Below are positions 21,634-31,311 of a stretch of 64,000 nt of DNA, in pieces. The DNA comes from an uncultured Pelagibacteraceae bacterium (lineage in GTDB: Bacteria > Pseudomonadota > Alphaproteobacteria > Pelagibacterales > Pelagibacteraceae): NCBI GenBank assembly GCA_902591045.1, contig CACIZC010000005.1:22770-86769 (forward strand). Direction: 5' to 3'. Made by a program: the position numbers and the translations under genes. How positions within the stretch are numbered: position 1 is the stretch's first letter; each line of letters opens with the position of its first letter. Below the pieces are notes generated by a model that saw only the letters and a list, made by a program, of their open reading frames with translations, was not told where the DNA came from and made no database searches.

Positions 21634-22830
21634 TTAGAAAAAACGGGAGAAAAAACCAGCAATTATTGACTTTTTCTTATCTTTAAATGGAATGGCTTCT
21701 TTATGCCAACCTTTTAGAATCAGTTCTGCAGCACCATTAAGTGCTGAAAATTCATTTAATAAGAATGACTTACATAAAATATTATTTCTTTCTAGAATTA
21801 ATGATTTTTCAAATAATCTATTTAAATTTTTTAATATAGCTTGATCTTCAAAAAAAAGGTGGACCGTGGGTATTTTATTAAAAATATATTTTAAATTATT
21901 ATTTTTATTATAGGCATAATCTAACATTTCCTTAATTCTAGAATTAATTATATTTTTTATATGATTAATGCTTAATTTTGTGAAATCTGATTTTATAAAA
22001 AATTTTTTGTCTAAATATTTTGAATTATCAATATTTTGAATATTAAAATCTATTTCGTTTATCATTAACATAATTTCATCTTTTCTTAGTGAGCAAAGTT
22101 GGGTTATATCATTGAAAATTGAATTTGTTCCGAAGGCAAATGTTTTTAAAAAAATTAGAGAAGAATTTTCATAAAGAGCGACACTACTTAGCTCGTTTTC
22201 AAAATTAATAACTACAAAATTTTTTAAATTCTTTTCTTGATTAAATAAATCTATTCCACATACAAAAGGTTTTGCAATTATTCTATCAACTTTTAAATCA
22301 TTATTATTAAAAATCATGTTTATATTTTTAATATTATTTTTTGGAAGTGTGAGAAATGTCATATGTAAACTTAAATGATCTCCAAACATACTTAGAGGAA
22401 TAGTGTCTTGTTTGTTTTTGTCTAAAATAAAATTGGAATTCAAAATATGCAGAATAGAATTTTTTTCTTGATTTTTTACTATAGAACTTTTTGCCTCATT
22501 TAAAATATAGTCTAAATCTCTTTTCTCTACTTTTGATCCATTTAATTTTTTAAAACCTGTAATATTTGTACATAAAATTTCTTTTTGATTTACAATAACA
22601 GATATATTCCTAAAAACTTTATTTAGTTTTTTTTCAATTAGTTTTAAATCTTCACCGATTATCTTAATTACATTTTTAAAATTTAATATATTGCCTTTTT
22701 TAATTTCTATATTCTTGGTAACTTTTTCAGTCAACATTTCTATCTCTAAATTGGAATCTAGTCTGAAAACTCCATATTTTATTTTTTCTTCACTTATTTC
22801 GGCAATTAGTTTTTCTTTTTGATTTTCCAT
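21634..22830 (-). CDS. ftsA: Divergent FtsA-like cell-division protein lacking nucleotide-binding motifs
   Basis: Called FtsA from position (right after ftsQ and before lpxC), length (398 residues) and end-to-end resemblance, not from motifs. The actin-fold ATP site appears lost: the phosphate-1 DIGT/S is EISEEK near residue 13; the phosphate-2 DIGGGTT is replaced by VINFENELSSVALYENSSLIF; the adenosine motif TGGGA is replaced by VHLFFEDQAILKNL. Features kept are KGNILNFKNV (compare KKGVIVD), the ALNGAAELILKG segment and a C-terminal amphipathic helix KKSIIAGFFSRFF that matches the FtsA membrane-targeting sequence. FtsA normally tethers FtsZ to the membrane; this one may do so without ATP. 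ftsZ is not adjacent. Confidence 0.75.
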   Translation of the reverse strand: MENQKEKLIAEISEEKIKYGVFRLDSNLEIEMLTEKVTKNIEIKKGNILNFKNVIKIIGEDLKLIEKKLNKVFRNISVIVNQKEILCTNITGFKKLNGSKVEKRDLDYILNEAKSSIVKNQEKNSILHILNSNFILDKNKQDTIPLSMFGDHLSLHMTFLTLPKNNIKNINMIFNNNDLKVDRIIAKPFVCGIDLFNQEKNLKNFVVINFENELSSVALYENSSLIFLKTFAFGTNSIFNDITQLCSLRKDEIMLMINEIDFNIQNIDNSKYLDKKFFIKSDFTKLSINHIKNIINSRIKEMLDYAYNKNNNLKYIFNKIPTVHLFFEDQAILKNLNRLFEKSLILERNNILCKSFLLNEFSALNGAAELILKGWHKEAIPFKDKKKSIIAGFFSRFF

Positions 22831-22831
22831 T

Positions 22832-23512
22832 TTATTTTACCACTAATTGTTTACTAACTCTAAAATCAAAAAGTTTAAAATTTTTGAATGAATCTTTTTG
22901 ATAAATAGATATAAATTTTTTAATAGATTCTTCATAATTCTTTGCTGGTAATTTAATTGTTTTATCATTCTTTAAAACAATATCCCATCTATTGATTGGA
23001 AAAAATTTATAATGTTCTATCATTTCTTCATCAAGCCCTGTTGATATGACGGATGGATGAAAAATATAAAAATATTTTTCTGCATTCTCACCATATACGA
23101 GTGGAATTTCTTTAAAATTTTTTTGATCAAAACTGCTTACAACTTTGCCATCACCAGTCAAAATATATTTATTATTTGTCTGTTTATTAAAATAAACACC
23201 TATAATTTTTGACTCCTTTATAATTATATTTATTTTATCAGGGTAAACTTTTTTTATTTTTAATTCATTGATAAATTTAAAATCATTTCCAATTTTTGCT
23301 AATTCTTTCTTTTTTATAAATATTAAGTTTTGACCTTTGAGTGAGTTAAATCGTTCATTAATTTTTTTATTATTAGAATTTTGTACACCAATAATTTCAA
23401 TTTTTTTAATTTTGAAAAAACTATTCAATGAACTTTGATTAAAATTTATATTATAGGTACTTAAAAAAAAAAATATTACTACCCATAAAGTAAAGCCATT
23501 TTTTTTAATCAT
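22832..23512 (-). CDS. ftsQ: Cell division protein FtsQ
   Basis: Bitopic divisome protein. A short cytoplasmic tail is followed by a transmembrane helix (GFTLWVVIFFFLSTYNINF, residues about 6-25), a POTRA domain (FKIKKIEIIGVQNSNNKKINERF...INELKIKKVYPDKINIIIKE) and the FtsQ beta domain (YFNKQTNNKYILTGDGKVVS, NRWDIVLKNDKTIKLP). The length of 226 is at the short end of the family. It starts inside the end of ddl (4 bp overlap) and is followed by ftsA after 1 bp. It bridges early and late division proteins with FtsB/FtsL. Confidence 0.88.
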   Translation of the reverse strand: MIKKNGFTLWVVIFFFLSTYNINFNQSSLNSFFKIKKIEIIGVQNSNNKKINERFNSLKGQNLIFIKKKELAKIGNDFKFINELKIKKVYPDKINIIIKESKIIGVYFNKQTNNKYILTGDGKVVSSFDQKNFKEIPLVYGENAEKYFYIFHPSVISTGLDEEMIEHYKFFPINRWDIVLKNDKTIKLPAKNYEESIKKFISIYQKDSFKNFKLFDFRVSKQLVVK

Positions 23513-24438
23513 CTATTTATACTAGCGTCTTTAACTATCCATTTAATTAAATTGGTAAATGATATTTTGCAATGTCTTGCTATTTCTGGCACTAAAGATA
23601 AATCGGTCATGCCTGGCTGTGTATTAGCCTCTAAGATATAAAAATTTTTTTTATCGTACCTAAAATCAAATCTAGATATTCCCTTACATTTTAAAATTTT
23701 ATTCACTTTTTCAGAGATTTTTAATAATTCTCTATATTTGTTTCTTGGAATTTCAGCTGGCATAACATGAAGAGTTTTTGAGGACTTGTTATACTTAGCT
23801 TTATAATCATAAAATTGTCTTCTAGGTCTTAATTCTATCGCTCCGATTGCTTTTTTTCCCATCAATGCCACTTGAATTTCTTTACCTGGAATAAAATTTT
23901 CAAAAATTAATGAATTATAATTTTTTTTTAATATTTTAAAATTATTTTTTAACATTTTAAAATTTTTACATATTTTTACGCCAATACTAGATCCCTCATT
24001 ATTTGGTTTAATGACTATAGGAAATTTAAGCTTATAATTTGATATTTTATTTTTCAGATTTACTGAAGAAAAATCATTTTTATTTAAAAAAAAATAATTA
24101 GGTGTCTTAATCTTATTTTTAATAAACAATTGCTTTGAAAAATATTTATCCATTGCAATTATTGATGTTAGTACACCAGAGTGTGTGTATGGAATTTTTA
24201 TATATTCAAACATGCTTTGAATTGTTCCGTCCTCACCATACTTACCGTGTAGAGCATTAAATATTATGTCCGGTTTATATTTTTTTATGTCAAAGATTGA
24301 AGAGTATTTCGGGTCAAATTTAATTACACGATACCCAATTTTTTTCAGAGATTTAATACAAGATTTACCAGTTTCCAAACTTACTTTTCTCTCTTTTGAA
24401 ATTCCACCAAGAACAACTAGAATTTTTTTTTTATACAA
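23509..24438 (-). CDS. ddl: D-alanine--D-alanine ligase
   Basis: ATP-grasp enzyme that makes the D-Ala-D-Ala dipeptide used by MurF. Visible are KILVVLGGISKERKVSLETGKSC (N-terminal), FNALHGKYGEDGTIQ, IPYTHSGVLTSIIAMDKYFSK, FPIVIKPNNEGSSIGVKI (ATP grasp), FENFIPGKEIQVALMG and FYILEANTQPGMTDLSLVPEIA (metal-binding Glu/Asn). The length of 309 is standard. It sits in the canonical place between murB and ftsQ; one base separates it from murB. Confidence 0.96.
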   Translation of the reverse strand: MYKKKILVVLGGISKERKVSLETGKSCIKSLKKIGYRVIKFDPKYSSIFDIKKYKPDIIFNALHGKYGEDGTIQSMFEYIKIPYTHSGVLTSIIAMDKYFSKQLFIKNKIKTPNYFFLNKNDFSSVNLKNKISNYKLKFPIVIKPNNEGSSIGVKICKNFKMLKNNFKILKKNYNSLIFENFIPGKEIQVALMGKKAIGAIELRPRRQFYDYKAKYNKSSKTLHVMPAEIPRNKYRELLKISEKVNKILKCKGISRFDFRYDKKNFYILEANTQPGMTDLSLVPEIARHCKISFTNLIKWIVKDASINR

Positions 24439-24439
24439 T

Positions 24440-25312
24440 TTATTTTTCTCCTATTATTTTTATTTCAAGCTCCAAATTTACGCCTGTTTTTTTTAAAACT
24501 CTTTTTTTAACCTCATTAATAAGAGTTTCAACATCTTCCGTAGTAGCATTGCCGTCATTTAAAAAAAAATTGCAGTGCTTTGGCGACATCTTCGCCCCCC
24601 CAACCATTAAGGCTGAACAATCAGATATTTTTATTAATTCCCATGCTTTTTTATTTTCTGGATTTTTAAATGTGCTTCCGCATGTCTTTATTTTGCTCGG
24701 TTGACTTTTGTTTTTTTTAATTTGAAGACTGTGTTGTTTATTTTTTATTTCCTCCTGATTTGATACTTTCCCTTCAAGTACAGCGCTTATAAATATTAAA
24801 TTTCTTGGTAAATCACTGCCTCTGTAGAAAAATTTTATTTCGTTCTTGCCAAAAGTTTTAGTTTCACCATTAAAGTCTATTGCCTTAAGGGAATAAAAAA
24901 TTTGTGAAATATCGTATCCATAACAACCACAATTCATCGCTATACCTCCGCCTATAGTACCGGGTATACAAGAAAGAAATTCAAATCCTGATAGAGAATT
25001 TTTATATGCAAAATCAGATAATTTCTTATCTAGACATGAGGCCCCTACTTCTATTTTGTTTTTATCAAGTAAATTAGAATAGGAAAATTCAGATCCAAGT
25101 TTAATTATTGTTCCTTTAAAACCTCTGTCTCTGAAAAGAGTATTAGATCCAGCGCCAAGAATATAAATGTCCTTTTTCTTATCTTTATTTCCTTTTAAAA
25201 AATTTTTTAATTCTGATAAAGTTTTTGGTTTAAAAAGAGATTCCGCTTGTCCTCCAAGGCCGAACCAACTGTAATTTGAGAGATTCTCTTTTTTGTATAT
25301 TAAACTATTCAT
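24440..25312 (-). CDS. murB: UDP-N-acetylenolpyruvoylglucosamine reductase
   Basis: FAD enzyme that reduces UDP-GlcNAc-enolpyruvate to UDP-MurNAc. Motifs are NYSWFGLGGQAESLF, the FAD-binding ILGAGSNTLFRDRGFKG, CIPGTIGGGIAMNCGCYG, the catalytic segment FYRGSDLP and CGSTFKNPENKKAWELI with the active serine region. The length of 290 is that of type II (short) MurB. It lies 3 bp after murC. Confidence 0.96.
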   Translation of the reverse strand: MNSLIYKKENLSNYSWFGLGGQAESLFKPKTLSELKNFLKGNKDKKKDIYILGAGSNTLFRDRGFKGTIIKLGSEFSYSNLLDKNKIEVGASCLDKKLSDFAYKNSLSGFEFLSCIPGTIGGGIAMNCGCYGYDISQIFYSLKAIDFNGETKTFGKNEIKFFYRGSDLPRNLIFISAVLEGKVSNQEEIKNKQHSLQIKKNKSQPSKIKTCGSTFKNPENKKAWELIKISDCSALMVGGAKMSPKHCNFFLNDGNATTEDVETLINEVKKRVLKKTGVNLELEIKIIGEK

Positions 25313-25315
25313 TTG

Positions 25316-26707
25316 TTATAATTTCATCTCCCTTATCCACTTCGAAATAGATCCTGCCCCCATACAAACAATCAATTCATTTTTATTTAAATTTTTAATA
25401 AAAAATTTTTTTAAATCATTCTCATTTTCTACACAAATGACCTGAACCTTTGAGTTTTTTGCAATAAGTTCTGCAAAATCAATTTCATTATATTTTTCGT
25501 CTTTTTTTTCTCCAGCAGGATAAACAGGACATAACAATACTAAACCTGAGTCTTTAAATGATGATGCAAAATCCTTTTTTAGCAACTTTAGTCTGGAATA
25601 TCTATGAGGTTGAAAAACAGATACTATTTTTCTTTTTCTATAACTATTTTTTAAACTTTTTAAAACAGATTTAATTTCTGTTGGATGGTGGGCATAATCA
25701 TCAAAAAATTCTCTTCCCTCTAATTCAAAAACTTTTGTTAATCTTCTTTGAATACCAGTAAATTTTTTGAGAGAATTTTTAATAATATTTATTTTTATAC
25801 CAATATGCATACAAACAGCTATAGCTGCTACTGAGTTTAAAATGTTATGGGAACCTATAAGATTTAATCTTATTTTCTTAATCAATCTTTTTTTTTGACC
25901 AGGTAATGATATTATTAAATCAAAAATGGAATAATTTTTTTTGTAAAAAACTTTTGATATGTGAAAGTTACTTTTTTTGTAAAAACCATAGGTAAAAAAG
26001 TGTTTATTTTTTAATTTTGGAAGTATTTTCCTTATTTCTAAATTGTCAATACAAACAAATGATTTTCCAAATGCAGGTGTTTTATTTAAAAATTTTATAA
26101 AAGAATTCTTTAAATTATTAAAATTTTTATAAAAGTCTATATGCTCTTTATCTATATTTGTTACAATTGAATAATTAACCGGGAAGTTTAAAAAACTTCC
26201 ATCTGACTCGTCTGCTTCTAATACTGCCCAATCACTCTTGCCTAGCTTAGCGCTAGAATTTAATGAATTTATTATGCCGCCATTAACTATTGTTGGATCA
26301 AGTTTAGCCTCAGAAAGAACTTTAGATATTAGAGATGTAGTTGTAGTTTTTCCATGTGATCCTGTTATTACAATATTTTTTTTCAAAGAAACAACATTGG
26401 CTAACATTTCAGCTCTTTTTAGAATTACCAATTTCTTTTTTTTAGCTTCTTTTATTTCTGGGTTATTATTTTTAATTGCAGACGATTTAACAATAATTGT
26501 ACAGTTTTTAATATTTTTTTTTCTATGACTGACAAAGACTTTGATCTTCTTTTTTTTACAAGTCTCAACATTTTTTCCCAAAGCAATATCACTTCCCTGT
26601 ACCTTAAAACCCAGATCATGCATAACCTGTGCGAGACCACTCATTCCTATACCGCCTATTCCTATAAAATGAATTTTTTCATTTAATCCAATAATATTTT
26701 TATACAT
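25316..26707 (-). CDS. murC: UDP-N-acetylmuramate--L-alanine ligase
   Basis: Adds L-Ala to UDP-MurNAc, the first of the Mur ligases. IHFIGIGGIGMSGLAQVMHDLGFKVQGSD is the N-terminal UDP-binding motif; the P-loop is VITGSHGKTTTTSLI; then LEADESDGSFLNF, NIDKEHIDFY and the C-terminal FDDYAHHPTEIKSVLKSLK and FQPHRYSRLK. The length of 463 is typical. It overlaps murG by 8 bp, showing tight coupling in the cluster. Confidence 0.97.
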   Translation of the reverse strand: MYKNIIGLNEKIHFIGIGGIGMSGLAQVMHDLGFKVQGSDIALGKNVETCKKKKIKVFVSHRKKNIKNCTIIVKSSAIKNNNPEIKEAKKKKLVILKRAEMLANVVSLKKNIVITGSHGKTTTTSLISKVLSEAKLDPTIVNGGIINSLNSSAKLGKSDWAVLEADESDGSFLNFPVNYSIVTNIDKEHIDFYKNFNNLKNSFIKFLNKTPAFGKSFVCIDNLEIRKILPKLKNKHFFTYGFYKKSNFHISKVFYKKNYSIFDLIISLPGQKKRLIKKIRLNLIGSHNILNSVAAIAVCMHIGIKINIIKNSLKKFTGIQRRLTKVFELEGREFFDDYAHHPTEIKSVLKSLKNSYRKRKIVSVFQPHRYSRLKLLKKDFASSFKDSGLVLLCPVYPAGEKKDEKYNEIDFAELIAKNSKVQVICVENENDLKKFFIKNLNKNELIVCMGAGSISKWIREMKL

Positions 26708-27797
26708 TTAAAACCTTTTCTATTAACTCTTTAACTTTTCCTGCAGCATTTTTATCTGAATAATTTTGCATTTTTTCTTTGAACATAAGTAATTTTTTTT
26801 TGTTATTGTTTAAATCTTTTAGAATATTAACGAGTTTGTCACCAATTAACCGTTGTTCTAACAAAATACAATATCCTTTTTCCTGAAAATATGAAGCATT
26901 TTCATATTGATGGTTGTCAGCAGAAGATGGAAGAGGAATTGCAATAAATGGAATTTTTAAATTAGCTAATTCTGCTAAAGATGATGCGCCTGATCTCGTA
27001 ATGGCTAAATCAACTTTTGAATAATAATTTAATAAGTTTTCTGAAGAATTAAAAATTTCAAAATCAAAATTTAATTTATTATATTGATTTTTTAAATAAA
27101 TTGATTCATTTGGGTGGCACTGTTGATAAATTTTAAATTTAACATTATTTTCACTGCAGATTTTAAAAACATTTGGCAGTAATTCTGAAAACACTTTTGC
27201 TGATTGGCTTCCACCAATAACCAAAATGGACAGCTGTTTTTTATTTAAATCAAACCTGCTCGTATTTAAATTAAAAATATTTTCTCTCAAAAGGTATCCG
27301 CAAAAATAAATTTTTTTTTCAAATTTTTTTTTAATTCCTGTAACACTTTTTGTTGATACTAATATCTTTTTACAGAAAGGTAGCAAATATTTATTTGCCC
27401 TACCAACAATCAAATTGTTTTCATAAATAAAAAATGGAACTCTCATAAAATAAGCTGCAACACATAGTGGAAATGAAGAATATCCTCCCATACCAATAAC
27501 CAAGTTAGGTTTAAATTTTATTATTAAAGCAAAAGAAAGTATAATTGAAAAAAAAATGTTTAGAATTCTAAAAAAATTCTTTATTAAATTTTTTCCATAA
27601 ATTGTGCTAGAATTAATAATCTTATAATTTAAATCTTTATTATTTTTTAAATATTGCAGTCCTCTGTTATCAGTAGTGACTAAAATATCTTTATCTTTTT
27701 TTAAAAAATTAAACAAACTTATAGACGGATAAATATGTCCTCCTGTACCACCGGATGCTATTATAATTTTTTTTTTACTTTTAATCATTTTTTCCAA
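26700..27797 (-). CDS. murG: UDP-GlcNAc:lipid I N-acetylglucosaminyltransferase MurG
   Basis: GT-B glycosyltransferase that turns lipid I into lipid II at the inner face of the membrane. The N-terminal G-loop IIASGGTGGHIYPSISL is intact, as are GMGGYSSFPLCVAAYFM, YENNLIVGRANKYLLPF, the second-domain LVIGGSQSAKVFSELLP and the UDP-GlcNAc site ITRSGASSLAELANLKIPFIAIPLPSSADNHQYENA. At 365 residues it is complete. The first Met overlaps ftsW by 17 bp; the internal Met at codon 4 (MIKSKKK) is an equally good start. Confidence 0.96.
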   Translation of the reverse strand: MEKMIKSKKKIIIASGGTGGHIYPSISLFNFLKKDKDILVTTDNRGLQYLKNNKDLNYKIINSSTIYGKNLIKNFFRILNIFFSIILSFALIIKFKPNLVIGMGGYSSFPLCVAAYFMRVPFFIYENNLIVGRANKYLLPFCKKILVSTKSVTGIKKKFEKKIYFCGYLLRENIFNLNTSRFDLNKKQLSILVIGGSQSAKVFSELLPNVFKICSENNVKFKIYQQCHPNESIYLKNQYNKLNFDFEIFNSSENLLNYYSKVDLAITRSGASSLAELANLKIPFIAIPLPSSADNHQYENASYFQEKGYCILLEQRLIGDKLVNILKDLNNNKKKLLMFKEKMQNYSDKNAAGKVKELIEKVLNV

Positions 27798-28926
27798 TCC
27801 TGAGAGAAGTATAATTTAATATTATTCCAGCAAGTATGCCGCTTGATAACAAAGAAGATCCTCCATAACTTAAAAAGGGAAGTGTCATACCGGTTGTTGG
27901 TAGTAAATTTGCATTAACAGCAACATGAATGAAGGTTTGAAAAATTAATAAAGAAGTCAAACCACATAAAGAAAGTTTGTAGTAATTATTTGATGAATTT
28001 ATTATTCTTTTAATTATTCTATATGTGGCAAATAAAAAAATTAAAACAATTAAAATAGAAACTGCAGAACCATACTCTTCGCTTATAACAGCAATTATAT
28101 AATCAGTATGAGCCTCTGGAACATTTTCTTTTAATATTCCTTCACCCATACCTCTGCCTTTTAGCCCTCCCTGTCTAATAGCTTCAATTGCTTTTTGAGA
28201 TTGAAAACTTTCAGAATTTTTAGGATCAAAAAAAGAGATTAATCTAGAAATTATATAACTAAATTTTTCTGGAGCAAAAAATAATAGAGTAAAAAAAAGT
28301 GAAGTTAAAAAAACTAAAAGTAATATAAGCAAATAAATACTGACTCCTGATACAAAAATTAAAGAAATCCAGGTTGTAACTAGAAGAACAGATTGGCCCA
28401 GATCTGGCTGTGCTATTAAAAATAAAATTATTACTGATAATATAAAAAATGAAATAAAATAAGAAAGATTTAAATTTTTTATCCAATTTAATGTAATTAT
28501 TTGAGCAACAACTAAAATAAAAAATGGCTTAATAAATTCAATTGGTTGGAAACGAAAAATAAAAAGATTAATCCAACGTTTGGCGCCCTTAACTTCAATT
28601 CCAATTAGCGGTACCAGCATTAATGTTATTAGAAAAAAAAGAAAAATGGGTAACAAACTTTTATTAATAAGATCTGTATTAAACATAGATATACTAAGCA
28701 TCACAATAAAAGATAAAAGGGCATATAAAAGATGTTTTTGAAAGAAAAAGTAATATTCTTTGTTTAATCTCTCGTCTACTAAAACTGATGTTGAAGAAAA
28801 AGAAAAAAATAAACCGAGAAAAAAGAGTAATACAAAACTTATAAAAATTTGCTTGTCTAGATTTCTCCAATAATTTTTAGTTATAATAAAATTAAATCTT
28901 TGCTCGCTAAATATATTTTTTTGCAT
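27781..28926 (-). CDS. ftsW: SEDS-family septal peptidoglycan polymerase FtsW
   Basis: Ten-helix SEDS protein that polymerises lipid II at the septum with FtsI. Characteristic parts: VPLIGIEVKGAKRWINLFIFRFQPIEFIKPF (loop before the catalytic Asp region), IAQPDLGQSVLLVTTW with the conserved catalytic Asp, the periplasmic loop RQGGLKGRGMGEGILKENVPEAHTDYIIAVISEEYG, and TGMTLPFLSYGGSSLLSSGILAGIILN at the end. The length of 381 is normal. Its location between murD and murG is canonical for FtsW rather than RodA. Confidence 0.95.
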   Translation of the reverse strand: MQKNIFSEQRFNFIITKNYWRNLDKQIFISFVLLFFLGLFFSFSSTSVLVDERLNKEYYFFFQKHLLYALLSFIVMLSISMFNTDLINKSLLPIFLFFLITLMLVPLIGIEVKGAKRWINLFIFRFQPIEFIKPFFILVVAQIITLNWIKNLNLSYFISFFILSVIILFLIAQPDLGQSVLLVTTWISLIFVSGVSIYLLILLLVFLTSLFFTLLFFAPEKFSYIISRLISFFDPKNSESFQSQKAIEAIRQGGLKGRGMGEGILKENVPEAHTDYIIAVISEEYGSAVSILIVLIFLFATYRIIKRIINSSNNYYKLSLCGLTSLLIFQTFIHVAVNANLLPTTGMTLPFLSYGGSSLLSSGILAGIILNYTSLRIGKND

Positions 28927-30220
28927 ATTTTTTAATTAAATTTTTAAATTGATTCCCTCTCTCCTCAAAATTTTTAAACTGATCATAAGAAGCAGTTGCT
29001 GGACTTAAAATAACAAAAATAGTTTCGTTCATTTTTTTTTTATCTAAGCTATTTATTTCTTGAAAGATTGGTTTTAATGAATCCTTTAAACTTACCGTCT
29101 CTTTAAAATTCACCTTACCTTTTAGCTGTCTTTTAAAAAAATTTCTTTTTTTTCCAATTATAAAAGCTTTTATAATATTTTTTTTTACAGGATTTAAAAA
29201 AAATTTGTCTCCATCTTTTTTTAGACCACCAAGAATCCATAAAATATTTCTATATTTTTTTAAACAACTTTTTGCTGCTTCAAATCCTGTTGCCTTAGAA
29301 TCGTTTATAAAATAAACTTTTTTTCTTTTAAAAAAAAGTTCTTGTCTGTGTGGCAAACCTTTAAAATTCTTTAAAGATGAAAAGAAAATTCTATCTGAAA
29401 TTTTGAATTTTTTAATTAAAGTATAGATAAAAGATAAATTTTCTAAATTATTTTCTGATTTTAAATAGTTATTTTTTACTTTGTTTTTTAAAAATTTTAT
29501 ATGTTGTTTTTTTAGAACATATAATTTGCCCTTAAAATTATTTTTTTTTATCTTATCTATAATTTTTCTACTTTCAAAAACATATCCAAAATCATTTTTA
29601 TTTTGATATGAAAAAACTTTTAATTTTGAATTAGTATATTTTTCCATGCTACCATGCCAATCGAGGTGATCTTTAGATATATTTAGCAAAACTGCATGAT
29701 TGGGTTTCAAATATTTTGAATACTCAAGTTGAAACGAGGACATTTCAATAACAGCAATTGTTTTTTTATTAAATTTATAATCTAATATTGGTTTACCTAT
29801 ATTTCCCACTGTAACAGTATGTTTTCCCGAACTCTTTAATACTGTGTCAATGATACTGCATGTCGTTGATTTTCCGTTTGTTCCTGTAACGATTATAGAT
29901 TTTAAAAAATTTTTAGTCATAAAAAAAATATCGATATCTGTAATAATTTTATTTTGGTTTCGTAGAAGTATTTGTTTATGAATAGATTTACGAATACTTA
30001 TACCAGGACTTAAAACTATAAAATCAGCTCTGTTAATTTTTTCATTTAATTTTTTAGATGATTCATTGATTTTAAATTTTTTCCGTAAAGTTGGGTTATC
30101 ATCCCAAATAAATATATTATTTTTATTATACTTTTTTAAAAATTTATTAACGGATTGTCCGGTTGTTCCTAACCCATATATTAAAAAATTTTTATTTTTT
30201 AAAATATTTTCTGACAACAT
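28907..30220 (-). CDS. murD: UDP-N-acetylmuramoyl-L-alanine--D-glutamate ligase
   Basis: Adds D-Glu to UDP-MurNAc-L-Ala. The N-terminal Rossmann part is FLIYGLGTTGQSVNKFLKK; the P-loop IVTGTNGKSTTCSIID; then IEMSSFQLEYSKYLKPNHAVLLNISKDHLDWHGSMEKY, FINDSKATGFEAAKSCL and WILGGLKKDGDKF, and ILSPATASYDQFKNFEERGNQFKNLI at the C terminus. The length of 437 is standard. It overlaps ftsW by 20 bp and follows mraY after 1 bp. Confidence 0.96.
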   Translation of the reverse strand: MLSENILKNKNFLIYGLGTTGQSVNKFLKKYNKNNIFIWDDNPTLRKKFKINESSKKLNEKINRADFIVLSPGISIRKSIHKQILLRNQNKIITDIDIFFMTKNFLKSIIVTGTNGKSTTCSIIDTVLKSSGKHTVTVGNIGKPILDYKFNKKTIAVIEMSSFQLEYSKYLKPNHAVLLNISKDHLDWHGSMEKYTNSKLKVFSYQNKNDFGYVFESRKIIDKIKKNNFKGKLYVLKKQHIKFLKNKVKNNYLKSENNLENLSFIYTLIKKFKISDRIFFSSLKNFKGLPHRQELFFKRKKVYFINDSKATGFEAAKSCLKKYRNILWILGGLKKDGDKFFLNPVKKNIIKAFIIGKKRNFFKRQLKGKVNFKETVSLKDSLKPIFQEINSLDKKKMNETIFVILSPATASYDQFKNFEERGNQFKNLIKKYAKKYI

Positions 30221-30221
30221 T

Positions 30222-31307
30222 TTATCTTAGTTTTAAAGTCGCTAAGCCAATTAAAGCTAGAATAATTGATATAATCCAAAACCTAATTACAACAGTAGAC
30301 TCTGCCCATCCTTTTTTTTCAAAATGATGGTGAATGGGTGCCATCCTAAAAACTCTTTTTCCAGTGAGTTTAAAAGAAACTACCTGAATAATTACAGACA
30401 CTGTTTCTAATACAAACAACCCTCCTATAATAGCTAAGACTATTTCGTGTTTTGTAATCACAGCTACCGAAGCTAAAGAGCCACCAAGAGAAAGGGAACC
30501 TGTGTCTCCCATAAATATTTTTGCTGGAGGTGCATTATACCATAAAAAACCTAAACAAGATCCAACTATAGAACCACAAAAAATTGATAGCTCTCCAACA
30601 TTTGCTATATACTGTATTTGTAAATAATCAGAAAAAATTTTATTTCCAACCAAATAACAAATTAGTGAAAATGAAAGTGCGACTAACATAACTGGTACTG
30701 TTGCTAAACCATCTAAACCATCTGTTAAATTTACAGCATTAGAAGAACCTATAATAACTAAAATACCAAACGGTATAAAAAATAATCCTAAATGAAAAAC
30801 AAGATTTTTAAAAAACGGAAAATATAAATTTGTAATGACTTCATGGTCAGAAAAATAAACTAAAATTAAAATTGCAACTAAAGAAATTAATAATTGACCT
30901 AAAAACTTTAATTTTGCGTTTATTCCTGAAGAATTTTTGAATTTAATCTTAAAGTAATCGTCAATAAAACCTAATAGTCCAAGACTTGTACAAACAAATA
31001 AAACGATCCATATATATATATTGCTTAAATCAGCCCACATTAAAGTACTAACTATTATTCCAATCAAAATCATTAGGCCGCCCATAGTTGGAGTCCCAGT
31101 TTTTTTTATTATGTGATCAATTGGACCGTCTTGTCTAATTGGACCTGTAATTTGTTTTTTTGAAAAATAACGAATTAAAGGATTTCCAATAATGAAAATT
31201 ATTATTAAGGATGTAATAACTGATAAGCCAATTCTAAAAGTAATGTATTTAAAAACATTTAAAAAAGAAAAACTGTCTACAAGAGAAGTCAGAAAGCTAT
31301 AGAGCAT
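30222..31307 (-). CDS. mraY: Phospho-N-acetylmuramoyl-pentapeptide transferase MraY
   Basis: Polytopic enzyme that moves phospho-MurNAc-pentapeptide from UDP to undecaprenyl phosphate, giving lipid I. Catalytic acidic motifs are present: [11 protein letters not shown] (Asp pair), [18 protein letters not shown] (NxxDG), and [14 protein letters not shown], along with the UDP-loop [16 protein letters not shown]. About ten membrane helices; 361 residues. Starts 4 bp after the murE/F fusion gene. Confidence 0.97.
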   Translation of the reverse strand: MLYSFLTSLVDSFSFLNVFKYITFRIGLSVITSLIIIFIIGNPLIRYFSKKQITGPIRQDGPIDHIIKKTGTPTMGGLMILIGIIVSTLMWADLSNIYIWIVLFVCTSLGLLGFIDDYFKIKFKNSSGINAKLKFLGQLLISLVAILILVYFSDHEVITNLYFPFFKNLVFHLGLFFIPFGILVIIGSSNAVNLTDGLDGLATVPVMLVALSFSLICYLVGNKIFSDYLQIQYIANVGELSIFCGSIVGSCLGFLWYNAPPAKIFMGDTGSLSLGGSLASVAVITKHEIVLAIIGGLFVLETVSVIIQVVSFKLTGKRVFRMAPIHHHFEKKGWAESTVVIRFWIISIILALIGLATLKLR

Positions 31308-31311
31308 TTTA

